Assembly (NCBI GenBank): GCA_946536315.1
Contig: CAMNEH010000017.1
Location: 1 to 34,502, forward strand
Length of the DNA stretch: 34,502 nt
Reading direction: 5' to 3'
Origin: an uncultured Clostridia bacterium
Lineage (GTDB): Bacteria; Bacillota; Clostridia; Christensenellales; Aristaeellaceae
Of this stretch, positions 15,172 to 22,410 are shown one piece after another. The notes below the pieces were generated by a model. The model was not told the DNA's origin, ran no database searches, and saw only the letters and a program-made list of their open reading frames with translations. Positions within the stretch are counted from its first letter, which is position 1. The number at the start of each line of letters is the position of its first letter. The position numbers and the translations under genes are program-made.

Positions 15172-16497
15172 ATGCTCAGACTGGACGGACGAATGGAAGA
15201 CGCTTTGAGACCGCATGAGGTGATCCCCGATTTTGTACCGACCGCCTATGGCAGCTGCCTGATCAGGACCGGCGAAACCCGGGTCATCTGCACCGCATCG
15301 GTGGAGGAGGGCGTGCCGCCGTTCCTGAAGGGAAAGGGCGAAGGCTGGCTGACCGCGGAATACGCCATGCTGCCCGCCTCGACCGGCCGGCGCAAGGCGC
15401 GTGACGGCATCAAAAAGGACGGCCGCGGGGTGGAGATCAGCCGGCTGATCGGCCGGGCGCTGCGCCAGGCGGTGGACCGGAGATACCTGGGCGAGCGTAC
15501 CGTGACCATCGACTGCGACGTACTGACCGCCGACGGCGGCACCCGCACCGCGGCGATCACCGGCGGCTATATCGCGCTGGCGCTGGCTGTGGACCGGCTC
15601 ATCCGGGAAGGGAAGCTCAAGGAATCCCCCCTCGTGCACCAGGTGTCCGCCGTCAGCGCCGGCATCGTGGACGGCGTGCCGTGCCTGGACCTGTGCTATA
15701 CCGAGGATTCCGCCGCGCAGACCGATATGAACATGATCATGAACGAGGAAGGGAATTTCATCGAAATTCAGGGCACCGGCGAGGGCCGCGCCTTTACTCC
15801 TTCGGAGCTCAGCCGCCTGCTGGTCCTCGGGCAGACGGGCTGCCGGGCGCTGCACGACCTGCAGCGCGCCGCGCTGGAAGGACGCACGCTCCCTGCCGAA
15901 AACACCAGAACGCTGGTCATCGCGAGCAACAACGATCACAAGGTGTCGGAGATCCGGACGATGCTCGGCGGCCGGTTCAGGGTGCTCAGCATGCGCGAGG
16001 CCGGCCTGACAGACGATATTGACGAAAACGGCGCGACCTTCGAGGAGAACGCGCTGATCAAGGCGCGCTTCGTCGCCCGGGCCACGGGCTATGCCGCGCT
16101 GGGCGACGACAGCGGCCTCGCGGTCGACCTGCTGAACGGCGCGCCGGGCGTGTATTCCGCCCGCTATGCCGGCGTACACGGCGACGACGCCGCCAATAAC
16201 GCCCTGCTGATCCAAAACCTGGACGGCCTGCCCCAGCCGTGGCGCGCGAAGTTCGTCTGCGCGATCGCCGTGGCCCTGCCCGGCGGCTACACCAAAACGG
16301 TCCGCGGGGAATGCCCAGGCCTGATCATCCGCGAAGCCCGCGGCACAGGCGGATTCGGCTACGACCCGCATTTCCTGTACGAATCGGGCGAAACCTTCGC
16401 GGAAATGGCGCAGGCGGACAAGAACCGCATTTCCCACCGCGCCCGGGCGATGGCCGCCATCATGCCGGAGCTGGAAACGCTATGCCGGAAGTCCTGA
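15172..16497 (+). CDS. rph-rdgB: Fused RNase PH and XTP/dITP pyrophosphatase (RdgB/HAM1)
   Basis: This 441-residue protein joins two enzymes. Residues 1 to about 243 are RNase PH, a phosphate-dependent 3' exonuclease that trims tRNA precursors (RLDGR start, ICTASVEEGVPPFLKG, DCDVLTADGGTRTAAITG). Residues about 247-441 are an ITP/XTP pyrophosphatase that removes deaminated purine nucleotides (VIASNNDHKVSEIRTM, GDDSGLAVDLLNG, GFGYDPHF, NRISHRARA). Both halves keep their signature motifs and there is no stop or frameshift at the junction. The same pair is adjacent or fused in other Firmicutes. The ATG at 15172 has AAGGAGGA 6 bases upstream. The 3' end overlaps the phosphoesterase gene by 16 bases, implying coupled translation. 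Confidence 0.95.
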   Translation: MLRLDGRMEDALRPHEVIPDFVPTAYGSCLIRTGETRVICTASVEEGVPPFLKGKGEGWLTAEYAMLPASTGRRKARDGIKKDGRGVEISRLIGRALRQAVDRRYLGERTVTIDCDVLTADGGTRTAAITGGYIALALAVDRLIREGKLKESPLVHQVSAVSAGIVDGVPCLDLCYTEDSAAQTDMNMIMNEEGNFIEIQGTGEGRAFTPSELSRLLVLGQTGCRALHDLQRAALEGRTLPAENTRTLVIASNNDHKVSEIRTMLGGRFRVLSMREAGLTDDIDENGATFEENALIKARFVARATGYAALGDDSGLAVDLLNGAPGVYSARYAGVHGDDAANNALLIQNLDGLPQPWRAKFVCAIAVALPGGYTKTVRGECPGLIIREARGTGGFGYDPHFLYESGETFAEMAQADKNRISHRARAMAAIMPELETLCRKS

Positions 16498-16949
16498 AAC
16501 GCATCCTGGTGCTGTCCGATTCGCACGGATATTCCCTGGAGCAGCTGCTGATGAAGGCCGAGCAGATGGGGCCGCTGGACGCGGTGTTTCACGCGGGCGA
16601 CGGCTGCCGCGACCTGGTCCGCTATGAGTCCCAGCTGCCGCCCATCTATCAGGTGTGCGGCAACTGCGACATCTTTCCCGCGGCGCAGGAGCTGACCTTT
16701 GACCTGTTCGGCAAACGCTTCCTGCTCTGCCACGGCCACCGCTACAGCGTGAAAACCACCATGAGCCTGCTGGAGGACCGCGCCAGGGAGGTCAAGGCCG
16801 ACTGCGCCGTCTTCGGGCATACGCACCGCGTGTACAACGAATACCGCCGCGGCACGCTGTTCATCAATCCCGGCGCGGCGTGCGAGCGGCAGTTCATGCT
16901 GCTGCTCCTGCTCAGCGACGGCAGCCTTTACGCAAGGATTTACTCATGA
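16482..16949 (+). CDS. YfcE/MJ0936-type metallophosphoesterase
   Basis: This 155-residue protein has the complete calcineurin-like phosphoesterase pattern: LSDSHG, HAGDG, CGNCD, CHGHRY and FGHTHR, which together coordinate two metal ions. Relatives hydrolyse phosphodiesters, but the natural substrate is not established. The start at 16482 overlaps the end of the rph-rdgB gene by 16 bases; earlier in-frame starts would extend into that gene without homology. In many Firmicutes this phosphoesterase follows rph-rdgB directly, so gene order supports the call. Confidence 0.92.
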   Translation: MPEVLKRILVLSDSHGYSLEQLLMKAEQMGPLDAVFHAGDGCRDLVRYESQLPPIYQVCGNCDIFPAAQELTFDLFGKRFLLCHGHRYSVKTTMSLLEDRAREVKADCAVFGHTHRVYNEYRRGTLFINPGAACERQFMLLLLLSDGSLYARIYS

Positions 16950-16978
16950 CCCATTCATTCCAAAGGAAGTGACGACTG

Positions 16979-18706
16979 ATGCCGCTTGACGGACTCACCC
17001 TGCGCTTTGCCGTGCGCGACGCCCAGCGCCTGATCGGCGGGCGCATCGACCGCGCGACACAGCCCGAAAAAGACATGGCCGTGCTGCTCATCCGCAGCGA
17101 CAGCCGCAATGTACGCCTGCTGATGAGCGCCAGCCCCGCCATGGCGCGCTTTCATATCACGGACGAGACGTTCTCCAACCCGCCCGAGGCCCCGATGTTC
17201 TGCATGCTGCTCAGGAAGCACCTGATCGGGGGGCATATCGAATCCATCGTCCAGCCGGACGGCGACCGCGCCGTATGCATCACGGTCAGCGGCCGGGACG
17301 AGCTGGGCGAGCCCTGCCAGTGTGAGCTGTGGCTGGAGCTGATGGGCCGGCACAGCAACCTGACGCTGGTGCGCGACGGACGGATCATCGACTGCATCCG
17401 CCATGTCAGCGCCGACATGAGCCGCGTGCGCCACATGCTGCCCGGTCTCCCCTTCGAACGCCCGCCACGCCAGGATAAGCTGGTGCTGACGGAGATGACC
17501 CCGGATGCGCTGGCGCAGCGCCTGAGCGGGCAAAGCGGCAAGCTGTCCGACGCGCTGCTCAGCGCGGTCACCGGGCTCTCCCCGGTCAGCGCCCGCGAAT
17601 GGGCCCTGCGGCTGACCGGCCTGTCCGACGCCTCGGCGGCGGATGTCGATCCGATGGAGATCGCGGTCAAGGCCTGTGATTTTGCCGGACGGATCATGAC
17701 GCTTTCCCCGCCTCAGCTGCTGATCGACGAACAGGGCCGGCGGACGGATTTTTTTCCCTTTCCCTACCTGAGCTTCCCCTCCGAGCGGCAGGAGGCGTGC
17801 CCCTCCCTGCACGAGGCAATGACGCGCTTCTACAGCCTGCGCGACCGTACGGACCGGATGCAGCAGAAGAGCGCCTCGCTCCGCCGTACCCTGAAAACCA
17901 TGCTGGAGCGCGACGAGAAAAAACTGACGCTGCTGGAGGACGCGCTGCGCGAGGCGGCCGACGCGGACAAATGCCGCCTGTACGGCGAGCTGCTGAGCGC
18001 CCAGCAGCACCTGGTGGCCAAGGGCATGCGCGAGGTGCGCCTGCCCAATTTCTACGATGAGGACAACGCGCCGGTCAGCATCCCGCTGGACGAGCGCCTG
18101 TCCCCCGTGCAGAACGCGCAGCGCTACTTCAAGCGCTACCGCAAGGCGCTGGCCTCCCGCAAGACCACCGCCGAGCAGAAGGAGCTGTGCCTGAAGGAAA
18201 TCGAGCTGCTCGAAAACGCCCTGTTCGACCTGGAGCAGTGCGAGACGCCCGACGACCTGAGCGACGTGCGCCAGGCCCTCGAGGCGCAGGGCTGCCTGAA
18301 GCCCGTCCCCTCCGCCAAACGCAAAAAAAAGGTCGTCAGCGCGCCGATGCGCTTTCTCAGCAGCGACGGCCACCTGATCCTCGCCGGCAAAAACAGCGTG
18401 CAGAACGAACGTCTGACCAAGGGCGCGGACGGCGGCGACCTCTGGCTGCACGCCAAGGACATGCCAGGCGCGCACGTCATCCTGTGCCTGAACGGCCAGC
18501 CGCCCACCCAGGAAGCCCTGATGGACGCCGCCCGCGTCGCCGCCTGGTATTCCAAAGCGCACGGCGTCGGCGTACCCGTGGATTATACCTTCCGGAAATA
18601 TGTCAAAAAGCCCGGCGGCACAGCCCCCGGCTTCGTCACCTTCACGCATCACAAAACGCTGCTGATCCACGTGACGGAAGCCGAGCTGCCCGCAATTTTT
18701 ACTTGA
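16979..18706 (+). CDS. rqcH: RqcH (NFACT family), ribosome quality-control factor
   Basis: This 575-residue protein binds stalled 50S subunits carrying peptidyl-tRNA and recruits alanyl-tRNA to add C-terminal Ala tails that mark peptides for decay. The NFACT-N domain contains Asp96-Arg97, matching the Asp-Arg pair needed for Ala tailing in Bacillus RqcH, and ELMGRHSNLTLV. A helix-hairpin-helix region (about 190-215) and a long coiled coil (about 290-430) follow. The NFACT-R domain has GGDLWLHAKDMPGAHVIL and the KKPGGTAPGFVTF block. The start has AAAGGAAG about 8 bases upstream. It is the third gene of the rph-rdgB operon, and its stop codon lies inside the -35 box of the next promoter. Older annotations call such proteins fibronectin-binding. 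Confidence 0.95.
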   Translation: MPLDGLTLRFAVRDAQRLIGGRIDRATQPEKDMAVLLIRSDSRNVRLLMSASPAMARFHITDETFSNPPEAPMFCMLLRKHLIGGHIESIVQPDGDRAVCITVSGRDELGEPCQCELWLELMGRHSNLTLVRDGRIIDCIRHVSADMSRVRHMLPGLPFERPPRQDKLVLTEMTPDALAQRLSGQSGKLSDALLSAVTGLSPVSAREWALRLTGLSDASAADVDPMEIAVKACDFAGRIMTLSPPQLLIDEQGRRTDFFPFPYLSFPSERQEACPSLHEAMTRFYSLRDRTDRMQQKSASLRRTLKTMLERDEKKLTLLEDALREAADADKCRLYGELLSAQQHLVAKGMREVRLPNFYDEDNAPVSIPLDERLSPVQNAQRYFKRYRKALASRKTTAEQKELCLKEIELLENALFDLEQCETPDDLSDVRQALEAQGCLKPVPSAKRKKKVVSAPMRFLSSDGHLILAGKNSVQNERLTKGADGGDLWLHAKDMPGAHVILCLNGQPPTQEALMDAARVAAWYSKAHGVGVPVDYTFRKYVKKPGGTAPGFVTFTHHKTLLIHVTEAELPAIFT

Positions 18707-18759
18707 CATCCTGAAGATTATATGTATAATAGACCCCTGTCAAGTATTTTTACTCGACA
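18695..18759 (+). repeat. Direct and inverted repeats around the ylxM-ffh promoter
   Basis: ATTTTTACTTGACA (18695-18708) recurs as ATTTTTACTCGACA (18746-18759) with one mismatch. In addition TACTTGACA (18700-18708) is the exact inverse of TGTCAAGTA (18738-18746), so the -35 region and the start region mirror each other. TGTCAAGT and ACTCGACA (18738-18759) can form a 5'-terminal RNA hairpin with one mismatch and a 6-base loop. Confidence 0.6.
18703..18730 (+). promoter_or_regulatory. Consensus sigma-A promoter for ylxM-ffh
   Basis: TTGACA (18703-18708) and TATAAT (18725-18730) both match consensus exactly, with a 16-base spacer. The rqcH stop codon (TGA, 18704-18706) lies within the -35 box. 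Transcription should start near 18737. Confidence 0.88.
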
Positions 18760-18807
18760 CCAGCAGACGAGTCGTGAGGCGACAGGGAGGCGATCGGGAC
18801 GGAGCCT

Positions 18808-19170
18808 GTGGAAAGGCATGTGGAGGGCTCAATGCTCCTGAGCTGCTACGGCGCGCTGCTGACGGCGCCGCAGCGCACCGTGATGGACCTGTACTTCAAC
18901 GAAGACCTTTCCCTTCAGGAAATCGCGGACGATCAGGGCATCAGCCGCCAGGCCGTGCACGATATGGTCAGCCGGACGCTGCGCAAGCTGGAAGGCTATG
19001 AGCGCAGGATGGGCCTGGTTGAGCAAAACAGCCGCCGGCTCGACGCGCTGAACGAATGCCTGCGCCTGGCCGGAGCCTGCGTGGACGACGAAGTCAGAAC
19101 CCCGCTGACCGCGCGGCTCACGTCACTGATACAAGAGGAGGAACAGCCATCATGGCGTTTGAAGGCCTGA
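18808..19170 (+). CDS. ylxM: YlxM/p13-like helix-turn-helix protein, SRP-associated
   Basis: This 120-residue protein resembles the sigma-factor region 4 fold of YlxM proteins (LLSCYGALLTAPQRTVMDLY, then LQEIADDQGISRQAVHDMVSR). In streptococci YlxM binds SRP components and modulates their GTPase activity; it almost always precedes ffh, as here. Two starts are possible. GTG at 18808 aligns with the N-terminus of known YlxM proteins. ATG at 18832 has the better ribosome-binding site (GGAGGG 4 bases upstream) and would give 112 residues. The 3' end overlaps ffh by 19 bases, so the pair is translationally coupled. Confidence 0.88.
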   Translation: MERHVEGSMLLSCYGALLTAPQRTVMDLYFNEDLSLQEIADDQGISRQAVHDMVSRTLRKLEGYERRMGLVEQNSRRLDALNECLRLAGACVDDEVRTPLTARLTSLIQEEEQPSWRLKA

Positions 19171-20486
19171 CCGAAAAACTTCAGAACGCGTTCAGGAAGC
19201 TATCCGGCAAGGGCAAGCTGAACGAGCAGAACATCAAGGAAGCGATGCGCGAGGTGCGCATGGCCCTGCTGGAAGCGGACGTCAACTATACGGTCGTCAA
19301 GGACTTTACCAAAAAGGTCAGCGAGCGCTGCATCGGCACCGAGGTCCTCTCCACGCTGAACGCCGGTCAGCAGGTCATCAAGATCGTCAACGAGGAGCTG
19401 ACGCAGCTGATGGGCAGCTCCGTCGCCAAGCTGACGTGGTCGCCCAGCGTTCCGACGATCTATATGCTCTGCGGCCTGCAGGGCGCCGGTAAGACGACCA
19501 TGGCCGGGAAGCTGGCCAAGTACCTGACCAAGCAGGGTAAAAAGCCGCTGCTCGCGGCCTGCGACATTTACCGCCCCGCCGCTATCCAGCAGTTGCAGGT
19601 GGTCGGTCAGCAGGCCGGCATCCCCGTGTTTGAAAAGGGGACCCAGGACCCCGTCAAGACCGCCCGTGAAGCGGTCGAATACGCCCGCTATTACGGCCAG
19701 GACGTGCTGATCATCGATACCGCCGGCCGCCTGCACGTGGACCAAGCGCTGATGGATGAGCTGAAGCGCATGAAGGACGCGGTCCGGCCGCAGGAAATCC
19801 TGCTGGTGGTGGACGCCATGACCGGCCAGGACGCGGTGAACGTCGCCAAGGCGTTCAACGACCTGCTCAATATCGACGGCGTCATCGTCACCAAGCTGGA
19901 CGGCGATACCCGCGGCGGCGCGGCGCTGTCGGTGCGCGCGGTCACCGGGAAGCCCATCAAGTTCGCCGGCACCGGCGAAAAGCTCACTGACATCGAGCCC
20001 TTCCACCCCGAGCGCATGGCCTCGCGTATCCTCGGCATGGGCGATATGCTGACGCTGATCGAAAAGGCGACCGAGGCCTACGAGCAGCAGCAGGCCGATA
20101 AGCAGCAGAAGGCGCGCAAAAAGGCGCCCACCGACCTGGACCTGGAGGACTACCTGGAGCAGATGCAGAGCATGAAGAAAATGGGCTCCCTCCAGAGCGT
20201 GCTGGGTATGCTGCCCGGCGTCGGCGCCAAGCTCAAGGATATGGAGATCAGCGACGACGTCATGAAAAAGCCCGAGGCGATCATCCGCTCCATGACGCCG
20301 CAGGAACGCCATCATCCCGAGGTCCTCAACGCCTCCCGCAGGCGGCGGATCGCGGCCGGCGCGGGTGTCACGGTGCAGGATGTCAATCAGCTGATCCGCC
20401 AGTACGATCAGGCCCGCCAGATGGTCAAATCCATGATGGGCAACAAGCGCGGCGCGCTCCGGCAGCTGCGCAACATGGGCAAGTAA
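19152..20486 (+). CDS. ffh: Signal recognition particle protein Ffh (SRP54)
   Basis: This 444-residue GTPase binds signal sequences on nascent chains and, with 4.5S/scRNA and FtsY, delivers ribosomes to the Sec translocon. The N domain spans about 1-90. The G domain carries GLQGAGKTT, DIYRPAA, DTAGR and TKLDGD. The C-terminal M domain is rich in Met (MQSMKKMGSLQSVLGMLPG, MVKSMMGNKRG). Length is normal. GAGGAGGAA lies about 9 bases before the ATG at 19152. The order ylxM-ffh-rpsP-khpA-rimM-trmD is the conserved Firmicutes cluster. Confidence 0.98.
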   Translation: MAFEGLTEKLQNAFRKLSGKGKLNEQNIKEAMREVRMALLEADVNYTVVKDFTKKVSERCIGTEVLSTLNAGQQVIKIVNEELTQLMGSSVAKLTWSPSVPTIYMLCGLQGAGKTTMAGKLAKYLTKQGKKPLLAACDIYRPAAIQQLQVVGQQAGIPVFEKGTQDPVKTAREAVEYARYYGQDVLIIDTAGRLHVDQALMDELKRMKDAVRPQEILLVVDAMTGQDAVNVAKAFNDLLNIDGVIVTKLDGDTRGGAALSVRAVTGKPIKFAGTGEKLTDIEPFHPERMASRILGMGDMLTLIEKATEAYEQQQADKQQKARKKAPTDLDLEDYLEQMQSMKKMGSLQSVLGMLPGVGAKLKDMEISDDVMKKPEAIIRSMTPQERHHPEVLNASRRRRIAAGAGVTVQDVNQLIRQYDQARQMVKSMMGNKRGALRQLRNMGK

Positions 20487-20591
20487 CGCCCCTTTTCAAC
20501 CGTCGGTCAGTCATTTTTCGGGAAAGCCCTTCCTGTGAATGATTTACTGTATAAAGCGTATGATCAAACGAAGATCAAGGAGGAAACATCA

Positions 20592-20837
20592 ATGGTTAAG
20601 ATTCGTCTCAAGAGAATGGGCATGAAAAAGAACCCCTTCTACCGCGTCGTCGTGGCTGACGAGCGCGCGCCCCGCGACGGCCGTTTCATCGATGAAATCG
20701 GCTATTACGATCCGATGAAGAAGCCGTCCCTGATTAAGATCGACAAGGAAAAGGCGCTGGATTGGATGCAGAAAGGCGCACAGCCCACAGAATCAGCGCG
20801 CAGCCTGCTCAAGCGCAGCGGCGTGCTCGAAAAGTAA
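20592..20837 (+). CDS. rpsP: Small ribosomal subunit protein bS16
   Basis: This 81-residue protein is bS16, an assembly protein of the 30S 5' domain. It matches closely ([33 protein letters not shown]). AAGGAGG lies about 7 bases before the ATG. An earlier in-frame start at 20535 would add residues not seen in the family. The 105-base gap after ffh shows no convincing terminator. khpA follows after only 3 bases. Confidence 0.98.
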   Translation: MVKIRLKRMGMKKNPFYRVVVADERAPRDGRFIDEIGYYDPMKKPSLIKIDKEKALDWMQKGAQPTESARSLLKRSGVLEK

Positions 20838-20840
20838 TTT

Positions 20841-21068
20841 ATGCGCGAGCTGGTGGAATATTTGGCCAGGTCTCTCGTCGACCAGCCGGACCAGGTGGTC
20901 GTCACCGAGACCGAAGGTCCTGAAGCCATGATCATCGAGCTGAACGTTGCCCCGGAGGATATGGGCAAGGTCATCGGCAAGCAGGGCCGCATCGCCAAAG
21001 CCATTCGCACGGTTGTCAAAGCGGCTGCATCGCGTTCTGACAAGCCGGTTTTTGTCGAAATTCAGTAA
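20841..21068 (+). CDS. khpA: KhpA, KH-domain RNA-binding protein
   Basis: This 75-residue single KH-domain protein has the GxxG loop as GKQG within MGKVIGKQGRIAKAIRTVV. KhpA pairs with KhpB/Jag in Firmicutes to bind many RNAs and affects cell division and elongation. It begins 3 bases after rpsP with no clear Shine-Dalgarno site, so translation probably depends on ribosomes finishing rpsP. An intrinsic terminator follows. Confidence 0.96.
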   Translation: MRELVEYLARSLVDQPDQVVVTETEGPEAMIIELNVAPEDMGKVIGKQGRIAKAIRTVVKAAASRSDKPVFVEIQ

Positions 21069-21098
21069 TACCATTCACTGTCAGCCTGACAATGTCTG

Positions 21099-21128
21099 AC
21101 GGGCGGGTCAATCACTCCGCCCGTTTTT
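21099..21128 (+). terminator. Intrinsic terminator between khpA and rimM
   Basis: ACGGGCGG and CCGCCCGT form an 8-bp GC stem with a 10-base loop, followed by TTTTT. A small palindrome, TGTCAGCCTGACA (21079-21091), lies just upstream. It splits the normally continuous rpsP-khpA-rimM-trmD operon; read-through probably feeds rimM because no promoter is evident between it and rimM. Confidence 0.85.
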
Positions 21129-21149
21129 CGTACATCTGCTGGAGAAAAT

Positions 21150-21671
21150 ATGCTGAACCCTTACATTGAAATCGGAGAAGTGCTGCGCCCGCAGGGCATT
21201 CAGGGCCTGGTCAAGGTCCGGCCGGAGACGGACACGCCGGAGCGCTTTCATGCGCTCAAAGAAGTCTGGCTGGCGGATGGCGCGGGATATCGCCGCGCGG
21301 CGGTCGAGGCCGTGAGCGTGCGGGAGGACTTCGTCTACCTCCGGCTGGACGGCGCGGCGAGCCGCGACGACGCTGAAAAGCAGCGCGGCCTGACCCTGTA
21401 CGTGGACCGCGCGCACGCGCGGCCGCTGAAGGAGGACGAGTGGTTCATCTGCGACCTGATCGGCTGTCAGGTGCGTACGGACGCCGGCGAAGCGCTGGGC
21501 GAAGTCACGGACGTGATGCAGCCCGGCCCGAACGACGTGTTCGTCATCCGTACCGGCCGGGGCGAGATGCTGGTGCCCGTGCTCAAGCGCGTACTGGTGC
21601 GGGTGGACGTCGAGCGCCGCGAGATCGTCCTGAACAGCGAGCGCCTGCGCGAGGTCGCGTTGGTGGACTGA
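21150..21671 (+). CDS. rimM: Ribosome maturation factor RimM
   Basis: This 173-residue protein binds uS19 and helps fold the 3' (head) domain of 16S rRNA. The N-terminal barrel starts IEIGEVLRPQGIQGLVKVRP and the C-terminal PRC-barrel has EWFICDLIGCQV and MLVPVLKRVLVRVD. Length is typical. GGAG lies 5 bases upstream of the ATG. trmD begins 4 bases after its stop. Confidence 0.97.
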   Translation: MLNPYIEIGEVLRPQGIQGLVKVRPETDTPERFHALKEVWLADGAGYRRAAVEAVSVREDFVYLRLDGAASRDDAEKQRGLTLYVDRAHARPLKEDEWFICDLIGCQVRTDAGEALGEVTDVMQPGPNDVFVIRTGRGEMLVPVLKRVLVRVDVERREIVLNSERLREVALVD

Positions 21672-21675
21672 CGCC

Positions 21676-22410
21676 ATGAAGATCACCATACTGACCATTT
21701 TCCCTGAGATGTGCGAGCAGGTGCTGTCCTGCAGCATTTTGGGCCGCGCCCGACAGGCGGGGCTGATCGACGCCCGGGCGGTGGACATCCGCGCGTACTC
21801 GGCGGAAAAGCACCGCAATACGGACGACTACCCCTTCGGCGGCGGGCAGGGCATGCTGATGACCGCCCAGCCCATCGCCGACGCCATGAAAGCCGTCTGC
21901 GGTCCCGATTTTCACGGGCTGCGCGTCTACATGGGCCCCAAGGGCGAGCGGTTCAGCCAGGCGCTGGCCGCCAAGCTCGCCGAAGCGCCGGAGCTGGTGC
22001 TGCTGTGCGGGCATTATGAAGGCGTGGACCAGCGCGCGCTCGACCACTATATTGACCGGGAAATCTCCATCGGTGACTATATCCTGACCGGCGGGGAGCT
22101 TCCCGCGCTCGTGCTCACCGACGCGGTCGCGCGCCTGATCCCCGGCGTGCTCGGGTCCGCCGAGAGCGCGGCCGACGAGAGCTTCTCCGCGTCCGGGCTG
22201 CTCGAATACCCGCAGTATACGCGGCCGCGGGTGTTTGAGGGCGAGGAGGTCCCCGAAGTGCTGCTCAATGGCAACCATCGCGCCATCGCCCAGTGGCGGC
22301 GCGAGCAGGCGCTGCTGGAAACGGCCCGCAAGCGGCCCGAGCTCCTGCAGGCGGCCCAACTGACCGAAAAGGAGAAGGAATATCTTGAACATCAGGGCTT
22401 TCACGTCTGA
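21676..22410 (+). CDS. trmD: tRNA (guanine-N1)-methyltransferase TrmD
   Basis: This 244-residue SPOUT-class enzyme methylates G37 of tRNAs using S-adenosylmethionine, which prevents +1 frameshifting. Trefoil-knot motifs are intact: DYPFGGGQGMLM, LLCGHYEGVDQRA and ISIGDYILTGGELPALV. The C-terminal tRNA-binding domain includes HRAIAQWRREQAL. It directly follows rimM. In most bacteria rplS comes next; here the 3' end instead overlaps a CotH-like gene by 26 bases. Confidence 0.98.
   Translation: MKITILTIFPEMCEQVLSCSILGRARQAGLIDARAVDIRAYSAEKHRNTDDYPFGGGQGMLMTAQPIADAMKAVCGPDFHGLRVYMGPKGERFSQALAAKLAEAPELVLLCGHYEGVDQRALDHYIDREISIGDYILTGGELPALVLTDAVARLIPGVLGSAESAADESFSASGLLEYPQYTRPRVFEGEEVPEVLLNGNHRAIAQWRREQALLETARKRPELLQAAQLTEKEKEYLEHQGFHV

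Noticed and set aside
16955-18709. A 584-codon minus-strand open frame
   Set aside because: It exactly shadows rqcH, whose motifs are unmistakable on the plus strand.
20550-20555. TATAAA upstream of rpsP as a promoter -10
   Set aside because: No acceptable -35 at 16-18 bases; rpsP can be reached by read-through from ffh.
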